Below are positions 1-7,709 of a stretch of 37,821 nucleotides of DNA, in pieces. How positions within the stretch are numbered: position 1 is the stretch's first letter; the number at the start of each line of letters is the position of its first letter. Both the position numbers and the translations under genes were made by a program. The stretch comes from Christensenella sp. UBA7588 (GTDB taxonomy: Bacteria > Bacillota > Clostridia > Christensenellales > CAG-917): contig DLKM01000028.1 of assembly GCA_002478945.1 (NCBI GenBank), positions 1 through 37,821 on the forward strand, written 5' to 3'. Under the pieces are notes generated by a model. It searched no databases. It was not told the DNA's origin and saw only the letters and a list, made by a program, of their open reading frames with translations.

Positions 1-110
1 TCGAACACCTGAGGAAGGGGGAAACTTGCATTTAATGTTGATTTGAGAAATGCCGTCGAGTCCGGAAAGAGGGGACAAGTTGCATTAAAGGAGTTACGAC
101 GCACTATATT
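1..110. repeat. Intergenic repeat SR3, copy 1 (modules a-b-c)
   Basis: This non-coding start of the window carries three short modules that recur, inverted, at 9600-9720. Module a contains CACCTGAGGAAGGGGG, module b GTCCGGAAAGAGGGG and module c GAGTTACGACGCACT. Here the order is a-b-c. At the other site, read on the minus strand, it is b-c-a, which suggests a tandem or permuted unit. No ORF was found. The function is unknown. Confidence 0.6.
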
Positions 111-115
111 TTTAC

Positions 116-144
116 TTGCTCTTTTTTCTGTTCCCTATTATAAT
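116..144 (+). promoter_or_regulatory. Sigma-A type promoter for fprA
   Basis: TTGCTC at 116-121 and TATAAT at 139-144 are separated by 17 bp. The expected start lies about 20 bp before a TGAGGTAA ribosome site (161-168), and the ATG is at 172. Confidence 0.7.
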
Positions 145-171
145 TTCCTATACAAAACTTTGAGGTAAACT

Positions 172-1320
172 ATGTATATAACAGACGATATTTTTTATGT
201 TGGCGTCAATGACCGCGATGTAGATTTGTTTGAAGGACAATACGTCGTAAAAAACGGTATGTCTTACAATTCTTACGTCGTTAAAGACGATAAAATCACG
301 GTTTTCGATACCGTTGACGCGCATTTTTCAAAAGAATGGCTTGCAAATCTAAAAGAAGTTTTGGGCGGAAAGACTCCCGATTATCTTGTCGTTCAACATA
401 TGGAACCCGACCATTCCGCAAACGTTGCCGTTTTTATGTCAACGTATCCCGAGGCCAAAATAGTTGCCTCGTCCAAGGCGTTCGCAATGATGAAAGAGTA
501 TTTCGGAACGGACTTTGCGGACAGACAAGTCGTGGTGGGAGACTGTTCGACGCTTTGTACGGGCAGACACACCTATGGATTCGTTACGGCTCCGCTCGTG
601 CATTGGCCCGAAGTTATTATGACGTTTGACGAGACGGACGGCGTGTTGTTTTCAGCGGACGCATTCGGTAAATTCGGCGCGCTCGACGTCGAGGAGGACT
701 GGACGAGCGAGGCAAGACGTTATTATATCGGCATCGTCGGCAAATTCGGCGTGCAAGTGCAAAATTTGTTCAAGAAAGTCGCAGGACTCGATATAAAGAA
801 AATTTGTCCGTTGCACGGTCCCGTGCTTTGCGACAATCTCGCATATTATATCGGACTTTACGACAAATGGTCCAAGTATCAACCCGAAAGCGACGGCGTA
901 GTGATTGCGTACACGTCCGTATACGGACACACCAAATCGGCAGTCGAGATTTTGGCGGACAAATTGAGAGCGTACGGACAAACCGTTGCGGTTTACGACC
1001 TTGCAAGATGCGACCAATCGGCGGCGGTTGCCGACGCATTCAGATACTCGAAACTTACTCTTGCCACAACGACGTACAATGGCTCGATATTCCCGTTTAT
1101 GAGGGAGTTTATCAACACACTCGTCGAGCATAATTATCAAAACAGAACGGTTGCGTTTATCGAAAACGGTTCGTGGGCGCCTATGGCAACGAAAGTTATG
1201 AGCGGTATGTTGGACGGATGCAAAAACCTGAGCCGAGCGGAAAAGGGAGTCAAGATTTTCTCTGCGCTCGACGAGGAAAACGTCAAGCAACTCGAAGCTC
1301 TCGCAAGCGAGTTAAAATAA
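172..1320 (+). CDS. fprA: Flavodiiron protein (FprA / A-type flavoprotein)
   Basis: This soluble diiron/FMN enzyme reduces O2 (or NO) to harmless products in anaerobes, using electrons from rubredoxin or a similar carrier. The 382-residue protein has the two-domain layout of the family. The N-terminal metallo-beta-lactamase-like domain carries the iron ligands H76, E78, D80 and H81 (HMEPDH), then H144, D163 and H215 (CPLHGP). The C-terminal flavodoxin domain starts near residue 243 with the FMN loop TSVYGHTKSA. All expected iron ligands are visible. The gene stands alone with its own promoter and terminator, convergent with a LysR regulator and next to other flavin enzymes. No rubredoxin gene lies in the window. 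The ATG at 172 has a good ribosome site. O2 versus NO preference cannot be told from sequence. Confidence 0.95.
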   Translation: MYITDDIFYVGVNDRDVDLFEGQYVVKNGMSYNSYVVKDDKITVFDTVDAHFSKEWLANLKEVLGGKTPDYLVVQHMEPDHSANVAVFMSTYPEAKIVASSKAFAMMKEYFGTDFADRQVVVGDCSTLCTGRHTYGFVTAPLVHWPEVIMTFDETDGVLFSADAFGKFGALDVEEDWTSEARRYYIGIVGKFGVQVQNLFKKVAGLDIKKICPLHGPVLCDNLAYYIGLYDKWSKYQPESDGVVIAYTSVYGHTKSAVEILADKLRAYGQTVAVYDLARCDQSAAVADAFRYSKLTLATTTYNGSIFPFMREFINTLVEHNYQNRTVAFIENGSWAPMATKVMSGMLDGCKNLSRAEKGVKIFSALDEENVKQLEALASELK

Positions 1321-1332
1321 CAAAAAACAAAG

Positions 1333-1363
1333 AAAAAACGAGCAAAAAATTGCTCGTTTTTTT
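1333..1363. terminator. Rho-independent terminator between fprA and the LysR gene
   Basis: AACGAGCAA pairs with TTGCTCGTT around a short A loop. It is followed by a T run on the plus strand and preceded by an A run, so it can act in both directions for the convergent genes. Confidence 0.85.
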
Positions 1364-1407
1364 GTTTGCGCAAATGCGTGTTTTCAAAATCGAAGTATCA
1401 ATAAAAA

Positions 1408-2316
1408 TTATATAGACGGTTTTTCGTTTGCCTGCATAGTCTTGATAATGTCGATAAGTCGGAACACGTCTTTGTCAGCGTTGGTGCTGTAAAGCAGACC
1501 GTACGGAATGGAATAATCCCATTTTACGGGTATGGTTACGAGCGCAGGATGCACGTCTTGCCAACACTCTATCGAAAGAAGAACGTTGTTCGTTTCGGCG
1601 CATCTGTTGAATACGGACATATCGTAGAATTGCGGAGTGTCCTCGATTTTTATTTGAGGATGATTCGTTTCGAGGTCGTTGCGGATAAAATCGTTTACGC
1701 CGGAATCTCCTTTTTTTACCATCATCAAAGTCTCGCCGTGAAGGTCCTCGAGGGTAACGATTTTTTTATCGGCAAGCCTATGTTCTCTCGACACGGCAAT
1801 CATCTTTTTGTATCTGCCGAGGGGCAGGAAATTGCACATAGACAACCACGCCTTTGAATCACAAACGCCTATTAAAAAGTCAAATTTGACGCCTAAACTA
1901 CCTATTTCGGTCAAAATGCCGTTGTGGTCGTCGTCAAAAGACACGAGGTGGAGTTTATAATCGGGAAAGTATCCGTTTGCTTTATACCACAAGTCCATAA
2001 ACGGTTTTGCGGGGTTCAGCAAAGACGTGCCTACGCAGAAAGTGGTGTCGTATCTCTTTTCTGCTTCTCTTGCGGACGCAATGGATTTTTTGGAACAGTC
2101 TATAATAAATTTTGCGTCTCTATATATAATCTTACCTGCGGCGGTGGGCGTGATTCCCGAAGCGGAGCGTTCAATCAGTTTCAATCCGAGATGCGCCTCG
2201 AGATTGTTTATTTGTTTCATAACCGCGGTGGGAGATATAAAAAGACTTTCGCTTGCTTTTGTAAAACTTCCGCAATCGACAACAACCAAAAACGTGTCCA
2301 ACAAAGGATTGTACAT
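1408..2316 (-). CDS. LysR-family transcriptional regulator
   Basis: The protein has 302 residues. Its N-terminal winged helix-turn-helix (about residues 3-60, with GSFTKASESLFISPTAVMKQ) is typical LysR, followed by a periplasmic-binding-like effector domain. The ATG at 2316 is preferred because GAGG lies 7-8 nt upstream; a TTG five codons earlier is possible. The gene is divergent from the flavodoxin/CMD-cupin/ADH/FMN-reductase operon, and its promoter abuts that operon's promoter. This is the standard arrangement for a LysR protein that represses itself and controls the divergent operon. The inducer is unknown; a redox or electrophile signal is an inference from the regulated genes. Confidence 0.9.
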   Translation of the reverse strand: MYNPLLDTFLVVVDCGSFTKASESLFISPTAVMKQINNLEAHLGLKLIERSASGITPTAAGKIIYRDAKFIIDCSKKSIASAREAEKRYDTTFCVGTSLLNPAKPFMDLWYKANGYFPDYKLHLVSFDDDHNGILTEIGSLGVKFDFLIGVCDSKAWLSMCNFLPLGRYKKMIAVSREHRLADKKIVTLEDLHGETLMMVKKGDSGVNDFIRNDLETNHPQIKIEDTPQFYDMSVFNRCAETNNVLLSIECWQDVHPALVTIPVKWDYSIPYGLLYSTNADKDVFRLIDIIKTMQANEKPSI

Positions 2317-2346
2317 ATACGCCTCTATCAACTTTTTGTTTATACC

Positions 2347-2393
2347 ATTATAACTTATCGGATATTCACAGTCAAGGTTTTGCGATATATACT
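2347..2393. promoter_or_regulatory. Back-to-back divergent promoters, LysR gene and redox operon
   Basis: On the minus strand, TTGACT (plus 2370-2375) and TATAAT (plus 2347-2352) are 17 bp apart and drive the LysR gene. On the plus strand, TTCACA (2365-2370) and TATACT (2388-2393) are 17 bp apart and drive the flavodoxin operon. The two -35 boxes share base 2370, so RNA polymerase can probably occupy only one at a time. A LysR binding site is expected here, but I could not define a clear T-N11-A motif. Confidence 0.7.
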
Positions 2394-2419
2394 TAAACTA
2401 AGGAGGAAAGGAGAAAACA

Positions 2420-2923
2420 ATGTCAAAGAAACTTATCGCTTATTATTCCAGAGCCGACGAAAATTACGTCAGCGGCAGACTGCAAATGCTCGACGTGGGC
2501 AACACCGAAAAGGTGGCAAACGTCATAAGAGAGGCAACGGGTGCGGACGTTTACAAGATAGAACAGGTAAAGCCGTATTCCAAAGATTATAATCAATGTA
2601 TAGACGAGGCAAAAAAAGACCAACGCAGCGGCGCGCGCCCGACGTTAAAACGTCCGCCGAGCGATTTGGACGAGTACGACGAGATTTATTTGGGTTATCC
2701 GAATTATTGGGGAACGATGCCGATGGCGGTGTTTACTTTCCTCGAAAGTTATGATTTTAGCAATAAAACGATAAAACCGTTCTGCACTCACGAGGGTAGC
2801 GGACTCGGCAACAGCGTTGCGGATATACGAAAACTTTGTCCCGACGCAAACGTGAAAGAAGGACTCGCCCTGTTCGGCAGCAGAGTCGACAGGTCGAGAG
2901 CGGAAATCGAAAGGTGGATATAA
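2420..2923 (+). CDS. Flavodoxin (flavodoxin_4-like)
   Basis: This 167-residue flavodoxin-fold protein probably carries FMN and acts as an electron carrier or quinone/FMN reductase. The N-terminal strand and phosphate loop (KKLIAYYSRADENY), the GYPNYWGTMP isoalloxazine loop near residue 92 and the THEGSGLG loop near residue 122 match the flavodoxin_4 family. A strong AGGAGGAAAGGAG ribosome site precedes the ATG. It is the first gene of an operon of four, divergent from LysR, and is followed after 2 bp by the CMD-cupin gene. In related operons such flavodoxins accompany aldo/keto reductases and alcohol dehydrogenases, suggesting carbonyl or electrophile detoxification (inference). Confidence 0.9.
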   Translation: MSKKLIAYYSRADENYVSGRLQMLDVGNTEKVANVIREATGADVYKIEQVKPYSKDYNQCIDEAKKDQRSGARPTLKRPPSDLDEYDEIYLGYPNYWGTMPMAVFTFLESYDFSNKTIKPFCTHEGSGLGNSVADIRKLCPDANVKEGLALFGSRVDRSRAEIERWI

Positions 2924-2925
2924 AT

Positions 2926-3681
2926 ATGAAAAAAGTTACGGCAGGCAGAGACGCATTGAACGATTTTGCGCCCGAATTTGCAAGATTGAACGACGACGTT
3001 CTTTTCGGTCAAGTGTGGTCGAGAGAGCGCGAACTGTCGTTGAGAGACCGTTCGTTGGTAACGGTAACGGCGTTGATGGCGCAAGGTCTTTGCGATTCGT
3101 CTTTTTTGCACCATTTGAAAACGGCAAAAGAAAACGGAATCACGAAAAGCGAGATTGCGGAGATTTTGACGCACGCCGCGTTTTACGTCGGATGGCCCAA
3201 GGCGTGGGCGGCGTTCAGAATGGCAAAAGACGTGTGGGCAGAATCCTGTGACGGAGACGGAAAACAAAAGCACGCCGAGTCTATGGTGTTTCCTATAGGT
3301 CAGGAAAACGTCGCTTTTGAAAAGTACTTTACGGGAAAGAGTTATCTTGCTCCGTTATCTACAGAGCAAGTGGGAATTTACAACGTTACGTTCGAGCCTA
3401 AGTGCCGAAACAACTGGCATATACACACCGCGGACAAAGGCGGAGGACAAATACTCGTGTGCGTGGCAGGAAAAGGCATTTATCAAGAGTGGGGAAAAGA
3501 GGCTCGGATTCTTTTGCCGGGAGACGTCGTGAATATAGCGGCGGGAGTCAAACATTGGCACGGCGCGGCGAGCGACGAATGGTTTTCGCATCTGGCAATA
3601 GAAGTCCCTGCGGAGAACGGCAAAACGATTTGGCTCGAGAAAGTCGGAGACGAAGAATACAACGCATCGGAGGTAAAATAA
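2926..3681 (+). CDS. Carboxymuconolactone decarboxylase-cupin fusion protein
   Basis: The 251-residue protein joins two domains. Residues about 15-105 resemble the CMD/AhpD-like helical domain; the segment around C56 (GLCDSSFLHHL) and the AEILTHAAFYVGWPKAW helix are typical. The usual redox CxxC of AhpD is not present; only one cysteine, C56, sits there. Residues about 145-230 form a cupin with probable metal ligands H165 and H167 (WHIH) and H210 or H212 (VKHWH), plus a conserved PGD turn. The ATG at 2926 follows the flavodoxin stop by two bases and has GGTGG upstream; an earlier in-frame start would run into the flavodoxin gene and is rejected. Such fusions are common beside flavodoxins and alcohol dehydrogenases in anaerobes, but the reaction is not established. 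Confidence 0.85.
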   Translation: MKKVTAGRDALNDFAPEFARLNDDVLFGQVWSRERELSLRDRSLVTVTALMAQGLCDSSFLHHLKTAKENGITKSEIAEILTHAAFYVGWPKAWAAFRMAKDVWAESCDGDGKQKHAESMVFPIGQENVAFEKYFTGKSYLAPLSTEQVGIYNVTFEPKCRNNWHIHTADKGGGQILVCVAGKGIYQEWGKEARILLPGDVVNIAAGVKHWHGAASDEWFSHLAIEVPAENGKTIWLEKVGDEEYNASEVK

Positions 3682-3682
3682 T

Positions 3683-4852
3683 ATGCTCGGCAATTTTTCA
3701 TACTGCAACCCTACGAAACTTTATTTCGGCACAGACGCATTGTCGAATCTGACCGATGAACTGAAAAAATACGGAGACAACGTCGTCCTCATTTACGGAT
3801 GCGGCTCCGTCAAGAAAAACGGAATATACGACGCCGTTACGAGCGTATTGAAAGAATGCGGCAAAAACGTGGCGGAAATCGCGGGCGTAATGCCAAATCC
3901 GACTCTCGATAAACTTTACGAGGGCGTTGAGATTGCAAAAAAGCATAATCCCGATTTATTGCTTGCGGTCGGCGGCGGCTCCGTTTGCGATTATGCAAAG
4001 GCACTTGCCGTTTCCGTAAACTGCGACGACGACCCGTGGGAAAAGTATTATGTTCGTTTCGAGGAACCCGATTGCAAAATTATTCCCGTCGGTTGCGTGC
4101 TTACTATGGTCGGAACGGGTTCGGAGATGAACGCAGGCTCGGTTATTACAAACACGCAAACGAAACAAAAAGTAGGACACGTCTTTGCGAGCGAAGAAGT
4201 TATGCCGAGGTTTTCTATTCTCAACCCCGCATACACTCTGACGTTGCCGAAAACGCAAATGGTATCGGGCATATACGATATATTCAACCATATATGCGAG
4301 CAATATTTTTCGGGAGACGACGACAACACGAGCGATTATATAGCGGAAGGGCTTATGAGAAGCGTAGTTCATTCAAGTCTCGTAGCCGTAGAAAATCCGC
4401 AAGACTACGAAGCGAGAAGCAATATAATGTGGACTGCGACTTGGGCGCTCAATACGCTTATCGCAAAAGGCAAATCGACGGACTGGAACGTACATATGCT
4501 CGGACAGGCCGTCGGAGGATACGTCAACGCTACGCACGGAATGACGCTTTCCGCCGTTTCGCTTGCCTATTATCGACACGTTATGCCGTACGGACTTCCG
4601 AAATTCAAACGCTTTGCAATCAACGTCTGGGGCGTGAGCGCAGAGAACGAGAGCGACGAAGAAATAGCAAAGCAAGGTCTTGACGCAATGGCGCAATGGA
4701 TGCAAAACATAGGAGTGGTTATGCGTTTATCCGAATTCGGTATAAACGAAGATTCCGTTGAAAAACTTGCCGATTTGACGCGTCCTATGCGTGGCGGCTA
4801 CAAAATTCTCGACAGAGACGAGATAGTGCAAATTTTCAAAGAAAGCATATAA
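3683..4852 (+). CDS. Iron-containing alcohol dehydrogenase (YqhD/butanol dehydrogenase type)
   Basis: This 389-residue group III alcohol dehydrogenase probably reduces aldehydes to alcohols with NADPH. The nucleotide-binding GGGS is at 97-100. The metal ligands D199 and H203 (YDIFNHICEQYF), H271 and H285 (NATHGM) correspond to D194, H198, H267 and H281 of E. coli YqhD. The length fits the family. The start codon lies directly after the CMD-cupin stop, and its GAGGTAA ribosome site is in the end of that gene, implying coupled translation. In this LysR-controlled set it fits an aldehyde-scavenging or fermentative role; the true substrate cannot be read from sequence. Confidence 0.93.
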   Translation: MLGNFSYCNPTKLYFGTDALSNLTDELKKYGDNVVLIYGCGSVKKNGIYDAVTSVLKECGKNVAEIAGVMPNPTLDKLYEGVEIAKKHNPDLLLAVGGGSVCDYAKALAVSVNCDDDPWEKYYVRFEEPDCKIIPVGCVLTMVGTGSEMNAGSVITNTQTKQKVGHVFASEEVMPRFSILNPAYTLTLPKTQMVSGIYDIFNHICEQYFSGDDDNTSDYIAEGLMRSVVHSSLVAVENPQDYEARSNIMWTATWALNTLIAKGKSTDWNVHMLGQAVGGYVNATHGMTLSAVSLAYYRHVMPYGLPKFKRFAINVWGVSAENESDEEIAKQGLDAMAQWMQNIGVVMRLSEFGINEDSVEKLADLTRPMRGGYKILDRDEIVQIFKESI

Positions 4853-4865
4853 AAGGAGAAAAACT

Positions 4866-5405
4866 ATGAGCAAAAAGGTGTTGATTTTGTCGGGCAGTCC
4901 GAGAAAGGGCGGCAATTCCGACGCATTGTGCGACCAATTCGCAAAAGGCGCAATCGAGAGCGGAAATCAAGTGGAAAAAATAAGAGTATCCGAAAAGAAA
5001 ATCGGTTTTTGCCACGGATGCTACTATTGTCAGGACCACGGCGGAGAATGCGTGCAAAAAGACGATATGGCGCAAGTTTTGCAAAAGATGATAGACGCAG
5101 ACGTCATGGTGTTGGCAAGCCCCGTGTATTTTTATTCTATCGACGCGCAACTCAAAACGCTCATTGACAGAACGGTTGCTCGTTGGCTCGAAGTAAGAGA
5201 TAAGGAATTTTATTACATAGTCACTATGGGAGACGAGGACGTCGCTTCCGCAGATAGGACGATAGAATGCTTCAGAGGTTATGCCGATTGCGTGGAAGGC
5301 GCGGTGGAAAAGGGCGTAATCGTCGGAAGCGGCGTTTACGGAAAGGGCGAAATCAACGGCTCGAAAGCGTTCGAACAAGCGTACGAGGCAGGCAAAAACG
5401 TCTGA
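4866..5405 (+). CDS. NAD(P)H-dependent FMN reductase / iron-sulfur flavoprotein-like
   Basis: The 179-residue flavodoxin-fold protein has the FMN phosphate loop SGSPRKGGNSD at residues 9-19 and the ASPVYFYS loop near residue 84. A cysteine cluster, CHGCYYCQ with a further C (GGECVQ), sits near residues 49-66. Members of this family with such cysteines can bind a 4Fe-4S cluster or act as NADPH:FMN or quinone reductases. It is the last gene of the LysR-linked operon, with a 13-bp gap and AAGGAG before the ATG. It probably shuttles electrons between NAD(P)H and the flavodoxin or small electrophiles (inference). Confidence 0.88.
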   Translation: MSKKVLILSGSPRKGGNSDALCDQFAKGAIESGNQVEKIRVSEKKIGFCHGCYYCQDHGGECVQKDDMAQVLQKMIDADVMVLASPVYFYSIDAQLKTLIDRTVARWLEVRDKEFYYIVTMGDEDVASADRTIECFRGYADCVEGAVEKGVIVGSGVYGKGEINGSKAFEQAYEAGKNV

Positions 5406-5456
5406 TTGCCGCAAACGATTCCGAAAAAACCTAATCGAAAATTGCGAAAAAATCAC

Positions 5457-5487
5457 AAAAAAACGAGCATTTTTTTGCTCGTTTTTT
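5457..5487. terminator. Bidirectional terminator, flavoprotein operon / uppP
   Basis: AAAACGAGCA and TGCTCGTTTT form a stem around a T-rich loop, with T runs on both strands. It lies between convergent genes and shares the ACGAGCA/TGCTCGT stem with the terminator at 1333-1363. Confidence 0.85.
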
Positions 5488-5490
5488 ACG

Positions 5491-6261
5491 TTATATTTTT
5501 ACCCAAATAGGAAGAATCGAAACGACTATTCCCAACAATAACGTATATACGATAAAGACGGTCATCGAGTGTTTTTCGATTAACTTCAAGAAAAATTTAA
5601 TCGATAAAAGCCCCGATAAAAACGCCGCAATCATACCTACGATTATTGCTCCCGCCGAAATGTCTATGACGGCTTTTCCGCTTATCAGGTCTATGCTTTC
5701 ATAAAGTGCAGAGCCTATTATAATGGGTATCGAAAGCAAAAACGAAAAGCGAGTGGCTTCGCTTTTTTCAACGCCCTGAAAGGTTAGAATCGATATTGTC
5801 GAGCCGCTTCGCGATACCCCCGGTAAAACCGCTATACCTTGCAAAACGCCTGTTAATATACTCGTTTTGGCATCTATAAGTGCCGATTTGCGCAATTTGA
5901 AGTTTTCTCCGACGTACAATAAACAAGCCGTCAAAACAAATCCGCAGCCAAGCAATTTGCCGTCGATAAGAGACGGCGCAAGCAGTTTGAACACGAATGC
6001 CAACGCCACCGTCGGGATACAGGCAAGTATCACGCAACCGTTCGTTTTGTCGATGGGGTGTCGCAAAAGCGGCGTCCAAGTTTTCCGCATCGCGATAAGC
6101 ACGGACAGCAAAGTGCCGACGTGTAGCATTATGTTAAAAAACAAACTTTCGCATCCTACGCCCAGTTTCTCAAGGAGCAGCAAATGTCCCGACGAGGAAA
6201 TCGGCAAAAACTCGCTTGCGCCCTGAATAAGTCCGAGTATCAATGCTTCCCAAATTTTCAT
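5491..6261 (-). CDS. uppP: Undecaprenyl-diphosphatase (UppP/BacA)
   Basis: This integral membrane phosphatase recycles undecaprenyl diphosphate to the monophosphate carrier used in peptidoglycan synthesis, and raises bacitracin tolerance. The 256-residue protein has the N-terminal signature QGASEFLPISSSGHL (residues 15-29), the catalytic PGVSRSG motif in the middle and about seven to eight hydrophobic segments. It is slightly shorter than the usual 265-275 residues but complete. The gene is alone on the minus strand, facing away from ychF. GGAGGAG lies about 12 bases before the ATG, rather far. Confidence 0.95.
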   Translation of the reverse strand: MKIWEALILGLIQGASEFLPISSSGHLLLLEKLGVGCESLFFNIMLHVGTLLSVLIAMRKTWTPLLRHPIDKTNGCVILACIPTVALAFVFKLLAPSLIDGKLLGCGFVLTACLLYVGENFKLRKSALIDAKTSILTGVLQGIAVLPGVSRSGSTISILTFQGVEKSEATRFSFLLSIPIIIGSALYESIDLISGKAVIDISAGAIIVGMIAAFLSGLLSIKFFLKLIEKHSMTVFIVYTLLLGIVVSILPIWVKI

Positions 6262-6412
6262 TTTCTCTTTACACTCTCCTCCAATTCGTTTATACTAAAC
6301 TATTGTATTAGTCTATAACGCACGCAAGAACGCGCAAGACGAATGTAAAACGCAAATTTGCGAAAAACATTAAAGTCACGCGCAAGTAACGAATGCGTGC
6401 ATCAGGAGAAAA

Positions 6413-7495
6413 ATGAAACTCGGCGTAGTAGGTTTGCCCAACGTGGGCAAAAGCACTTTGTTCAACGCAATTACCAAAGCAGGGGCGCAAGCCGCCAATT
6501 ATCCGTTCTGCACGATAGAACCCAACGTAGGCGTCGTGGCTGTTCCCGACGAACGTCTCGAAAAACTTGCCGCTCTTTACGACAGCAAAAAAATCACTCC
6601 GACTTCGCTTGAATTCGTGGACATCGCAGGTCTCGTCAAAGGCGCAAGCAAGGGCGAAGGTTTGGGTAATAAATTTTTGTCGCACATAAGAGAAGTGGAC
6701 GCAATCGTTCACGTCGTAAGATGCTTTGACGACGCAAATATTACTCACGTCGACGGAAGCGTAAACCCTGCAAGAGACATCGAAACAATCAATTTCGAGC
6801 TTATATTTGCGGATATGGAGACGCTCGAACGCCGTATGGCAAACGCCCAGACCAAAGTCAAAGCGGACAAAAAATATCAAGAGGACGTTGACAGAATCGC
6901 GATTATGCAAAAATGCCTCGAAAGCGGAAAACCGCTTCGCAATCTCGATATGGACGACGATTTCAAGAAGTTTGTGGACGAACAATTCTTGCTTACGTCA
7001 AAACCCGTCATATACGTTGCAAATACCGACGAGGCAGGCATCAACGGCAACAAATACACCCAAGAAGTGGAGCGTATCGCAAAGGAAGAAAACACGGAGG
7101 CAATCGTGCTTTGCGCAAAACTCGAAGAAGATTTGAGCGAACTTTCCGATGACGACCGCGCGATGTTTATGGAGGACTACGGCCTCAAAGAAAGCGGACT
7201 CGACCGCCTTGTCAAAGCGTCCTACAAACTCCTCGGACTTATTTCTTATCTGACTGCAGGCGAGAAGGAAACTCGTGCGTGGACAATCGTCAAAGGCACC
7301 AAAGCACCCCAAGCCGCAGGAAAAATTCACAGCGACTTCGAGCGCGGATTTATTCGTGCCGAAATCGTGGATTACGCCACTTTGCTCGAATGCGGCTCCT
7401 TCAACGTAGCCAAAGAGCGTGGGAAAGTACGCAGTGAGGGTAAAGACTACGTTATGCAAGACAACGACGTTGTTTTGTTTAGAATTAACGTTTGA
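6413..7495 (+). CDS. ychF: Redox-regulated ATPase YchF (Obg-like)
   Basis: This universally conserved P-loop protein of the Obg/OLA1 group prefers ATP and associates with ribosomes. The 360-residue protein has the P-loop GLPNVGKST (6-14), DIAGLVKGASKGEGLGN for the G3 and switch region, and an altered G4 motif (NTDE where NKxD would be), as known for ATP-preferring YchF. A helical insert follows and a TGS domain ends the protein. AGGAGA lies 7 bases before the ATG. The stop codon is part of the outer stem of repeat SR1-A, so the end of the mRNA folds into that hairpin. Confidence 0.96.
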   Translation: MKLGVVGLPNVGKSTLFNAITKAGAQAANYPFCTIEPNVGVVAVPDERLEKLAALYDSKKITPTSLEFVDIAGLVKGASKGEGLGNKFLSHIREVDAIVHVVRCFDDANITHVDGSVNPARDIETINFELIFADMETLERRMANAQTKVKADKKYQEDVDRIAIMQKCLESGKPLRNLDMDDDFKKFVDEQFLLTSKPVIYVANTDEAGINGNKYTQEVERIAKEENTEAIVLCAKLEEDLSELSDDDRAMFMEDYGLKESGLDRLVKASYKLLGLISYLTAGEKETRAWTIVKGTKAPQAAGKIHSDFERGFIRAEIVDYATLLECGSFNVAKERGKVRSEGKDYVMQDNDVVLFRINV

Positions 7496-7620
7496 CGAGC
7501 GCGCTATTGAGCGAATAACTGCGTCAGATGCATTTGCCCGTCAACTCATTTACGCATAGTAAATTAGGGTTGCCGTGCAAACGCATCTTCCTTGTTCTTC
7601 ATCTCAATATCGCACTCGTC
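7494..7620 (+). repeat. Structured repeat SR1 copy A (inner loop type 2)
   Basis: This is a nested hairpin. The outer stem is 7494-7511 with 7603-7620 (16 of 18 pairs), and its 5' arm overlaps the ychF stop codon. Box 1, GCGAATAACTGCGTCA, is at 7511-7526 and box 2, TTCCTTGTTCTTCATC, at 7588-7603. The inner stem is GATGCATTTGC at 7527-7537 with GCAAACGCATC at 7577-7587. The loop carries AACTCATTTAC and GTAAATTAGGGTT, shared with copy C. A second copy of the outer arm sequence (CGAGCGTGCTATTGAGTG) follows near 7622. Confidence 0.85.
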
Positions 7621-7709
7621 CCGAGCGTGCTATTGAGTGTTCCGCCTTATCCAACTAAAATTTAAGCGGATAAATTAAAATATAAACTATCAACTCATTT
7701 GGAGTCACT

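Noticed and set aside
7496..7709. T-box or other amino-acid leader for argS
   Set aside because: The spacer is explained by SR1-A; no T-box sequence (TGGNACCGCG-like) or specifier structure is seen.
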